This document shows, piece after piece, positions 5,865 to 7,214 of a stretch of DNA of 7,214 nucleotides (its first letter is position 1; each line of letters begins with the position of its first letter). A program made the translations under genes and the position numbers. Origin of the DNA: Methanobacteriota archaeon (GTDB lineage: Archaea > Thermoplasmatota > Poseidoniia > Poseidoniales > Poseidoniaceae). The DNA is taken from the NCBI GenBank assembly GCA_002727515.1, contig PBXF01000024.1, forward strand, positions 1 to 7,214. The letters run 5' to 3'. A model generated the notes under the pieces. The model was not told where the DNA came from and searched no databases. It saw only the letters and a program-made list of their open reading frames with translations.

Positions 5865-7214
5865 GCTTCCACCCCCTTTGGTACTGATTCACACCATATC
5901 GAAATCCTTGCACATAACATTTCGATGTCGTTGGAAGTTGTTTGATCGCTTACAGAGACAAGCATCCAGTTAGTTTTGTCAGGATACCAATTTGAAAGGT
6001 CTAGGCCACCAATTACACCTCTGCTGTCTAGATACTCAAGACAATCAGAAGCGCTACCTGGTAATTCAATAGCAAACTCATTGTAGTGATAACCTGATTC
6101 GTGCGGTAACGAAATACCAGAAATTTTCCCTAACTTCTCCTTAGCTAATTGGCATGCAGCCATATTCCTTTGAGCGAGCAATTTCAGACCTTCTGGGCCA
6201 AGAAGTGACATATGCATTGCACCCATTAGAGCGATGAGAGTCTCGTTGGTGCAGATATTGGATGTTGCTCTATGTCTTCTAATGTGCTGTTCACGTGTTG
6301 ATAATGTAAGACAGAACGCTTCATTTCCATCAACATCGATTGATTTACCGACAATCCTGCCTGGCATTTGTCGTAGATAATTTTTGGAACAAGCAAAAAT
6401 ACCGTATAGCGGACCACCATATGTTATCGGAGAACCAAGAGATTGACCCTCACCTACTACAATGTCGGCACCGTAATTTCCTGGAGCTTCCACTAATCCT
6501 AGACTAACAGGAGAAACACCTACTATGAAAGCAGTATTCTGGCCAATAATTTCCTTAACTTTAGATAGACCTCCGTCTAAAATTCCCAGAGGATTTGGCT
6601 GTTCGACATAAACTCCACAAGACCCAGCTGCTTCAGCTAATGATTCTAAATTCAATGTCCCGTCTTCATTATGCTTGATTGTCTTTATGACAACACCTCC
6701 TCCTTGACTATAATTTTCAATGACTGAAACTCTTGCAGGAGGAACTAATTCACTAATGTAAACTGTATCTTTTTGTGTTGCTTTTTTGTTATGTATTCTG
6801 ATTGAACATGTCAGTGCTTCAGCAGCAGCCGTTGAGGCATCATATACTGAAAGATTTGAGACTTCTAAACCTACTAATTCGGAAATCAAAGTTTGGAATT
6901 CCCACATTGCCTGTAGCATTCCTTGACTGACTTCCGGCTGGTATGGAGTGTAAGAGGTCAAGAATTCCCCTCTTGTAACTAATTGAAATACGCTAGCAGG
7001 AACATAGTTTCTGTTCAAGCCTGCACCAAGGAAGCTAACTCGGTCACCTAGTGCTACGTTTGCGCCCAAAAGTCTTCTTGCATCAGCAATAATTTCCTCT
7101 TCTGTTTGTGGAGCAGGTAAAGGTAATTCATCATTCATACGAACAGATTCTGGAATGTCTGAAAACAAATCATCCATTGATTCTAATCCGAGCGTTTCAA
7201 GCATCACTTTTTCG
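5861..7214 (-). CDS. gcvPA: Glycine dehydrogenase (decarboxylating) subunit 1, P-protein alpha subunit (5' end cut by window edge)
   Basis: At least 450 codons are visible. The frame remains open to the right edge of the window: two codons (Glu-Lys) precede the GTG at 7207. Family members usually have about 10-15 residues before the MLETLGLESMDDLFSDIPESVR segment (a short 'YIPxTxxD' lead), so the true start most likely lies just outside and neither the GTG (7207) nor the ATG (7204) is the real one. Seen: FLGAGLNRNYVPASV, the signature TSYTPYQPEVSQGMLQAMWE with FQTLISELVGLEVSN following, YDASTAAAEA, GIFACSKNYLRQMPGRIVG, and REQHIRRHRATSNICTNETL near the C-terminal third, all characteristic of GcvPA. 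It pairs with GcvPB, which it overlaps by 4 bases (TTGA), to form the glycine-decarboxylating P-protein. Confidence 0.95.
   Translation of the reverse strand, partial: EKVMLETLGLESMDDLFSDIPESVRMNDELPLPAPQTEEEIIADARRLLGANVALGDRVSFLGAGLNRNYVPASVFQLVTRGEFLTSYTPYQPEVSQGMLQAMWEFQTLISELVGLEVSNLSVYDASTAAAEALTCSIRIHNKKATQKDTVYISELVPPARVSVIENYSQGGGVVIKTIKHNEDGTLNLESLAEAAGSCGVYVEQPNPLGILDGGLSKVKEIIGQNTAFIVGVSPVSLGLVEAPGNYGADIVVGEGQSLGSPITYGGPLYGIFACSKNYLRQMPGRIVGKSIDVDGNEAFCLTLSTREQHIRRHRATSNICTNETLIALMGAMHMSLLGPEGLKLLAQRNMAACQLAKEKLGKISGISLPHESGYHYNEFAIELPGSASDCLEYLDSRGVIGGLDLSNWYPDKTNWMLVSVSDQTTSNDIEMLCARISIWCESVPKGVEA
5869..5876 (-). promoter_or_regulatory. Ribosome-binding site that sets the TTG start of gcvPB
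   Basis: GGGGGTGG on the - strand, inside the last codons of gcvPA, 4 bases before the TTG at 5864. It is the strongest Shine-Dalgarno sequence in the window, which fits compensation for a weak start codon. Confidence 0.7.

Noticed and set aside
6226..6420. 64-codon - strand frame within gcvPA
   Set aside because: It is out of frame inside a conserved coding region that has the clear GcvPA signature.
1..7214. CRISPR array, tRNA/rRNA genes, insertion sequences, integration sites
   Set aside because: No regularly spaced repeats, cloverleaf-like segments, transposase motifs or long terminal repeats were seen, and nearly all bases are accounted for by genes.

Overview
The window looks like a compact stretch of an archaeal chromosome, probably a marine planktonic euryarchaeon of the Marine Group II/III (Thermoplasmatota) kind. 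Three things point that way. GMP synthase appears as a stand-alone ATP-pyrophosphatase subunit, the archaeal split form. PurE has archaeal-looking sequence. Ribosome-binding sites of the GGTGA/GGTGG type overlap stop codons. The lineage call is an inference from gene content and style; no 16S rRNA or other phylogenetic marker is present. There are no mobile elements, tRNA or rRNA genes or CRISPR arrays, and no gene-free stretch over 300 bases.

Left part (1-1686, + strand): a three-gene carotenoid group. It holds the C-terminal end of a CrtI-type phytoene desaturase (5' end outside the window), a complete phytoene synthase (crtB), and a 75-residue two-helix membrane protein resembling the DUF2892/YgaP-like family. 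Each downstream gene has a Shine-Dalgarno sequence built into the stop codon of the gene before it, so the three are very likely co-transcribed and translationally coupled.

Right part (1690-7214, - strand; transcription runs from right to left): gcvPA (5' end just outside the window) and gcvPB, which overlap by 4 bases and encode the two subunits of glycine decarboxylase (P-protein). They are followed by an unrecognised four-helix membrane protein, an unrecognised AT-rich 193-residue protein, purE and guaA (PP-ATPase subunit). Glycine cleavage yields 5,10-methylene-tetrahydrofolate, a one-carbon source for purine synthesis. PurE makes CAIR in the middle of that pathway, and GMP synthase acts at the end of the guanine branch. 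The strand therefore reads as a one-carbon/purine neighbourhood with two orphan genes in the middle. The two groups converge at 1686/1690 with only 3 bases between stop codons.

Most of the window is ordinary metabolism. The points most worth a second look are two perfect 8-bp inverted repeats in the short gaps before the membrane protein and before purE. Each touches a possible ATG and has an AT-rich element at TATA-box distance. Also worth checking are the unknown gene pair, a possible frame problem at the start of the 193-residue protein, and a PurE with Ala where class I enzymes usually have the His of the HLPG motif.
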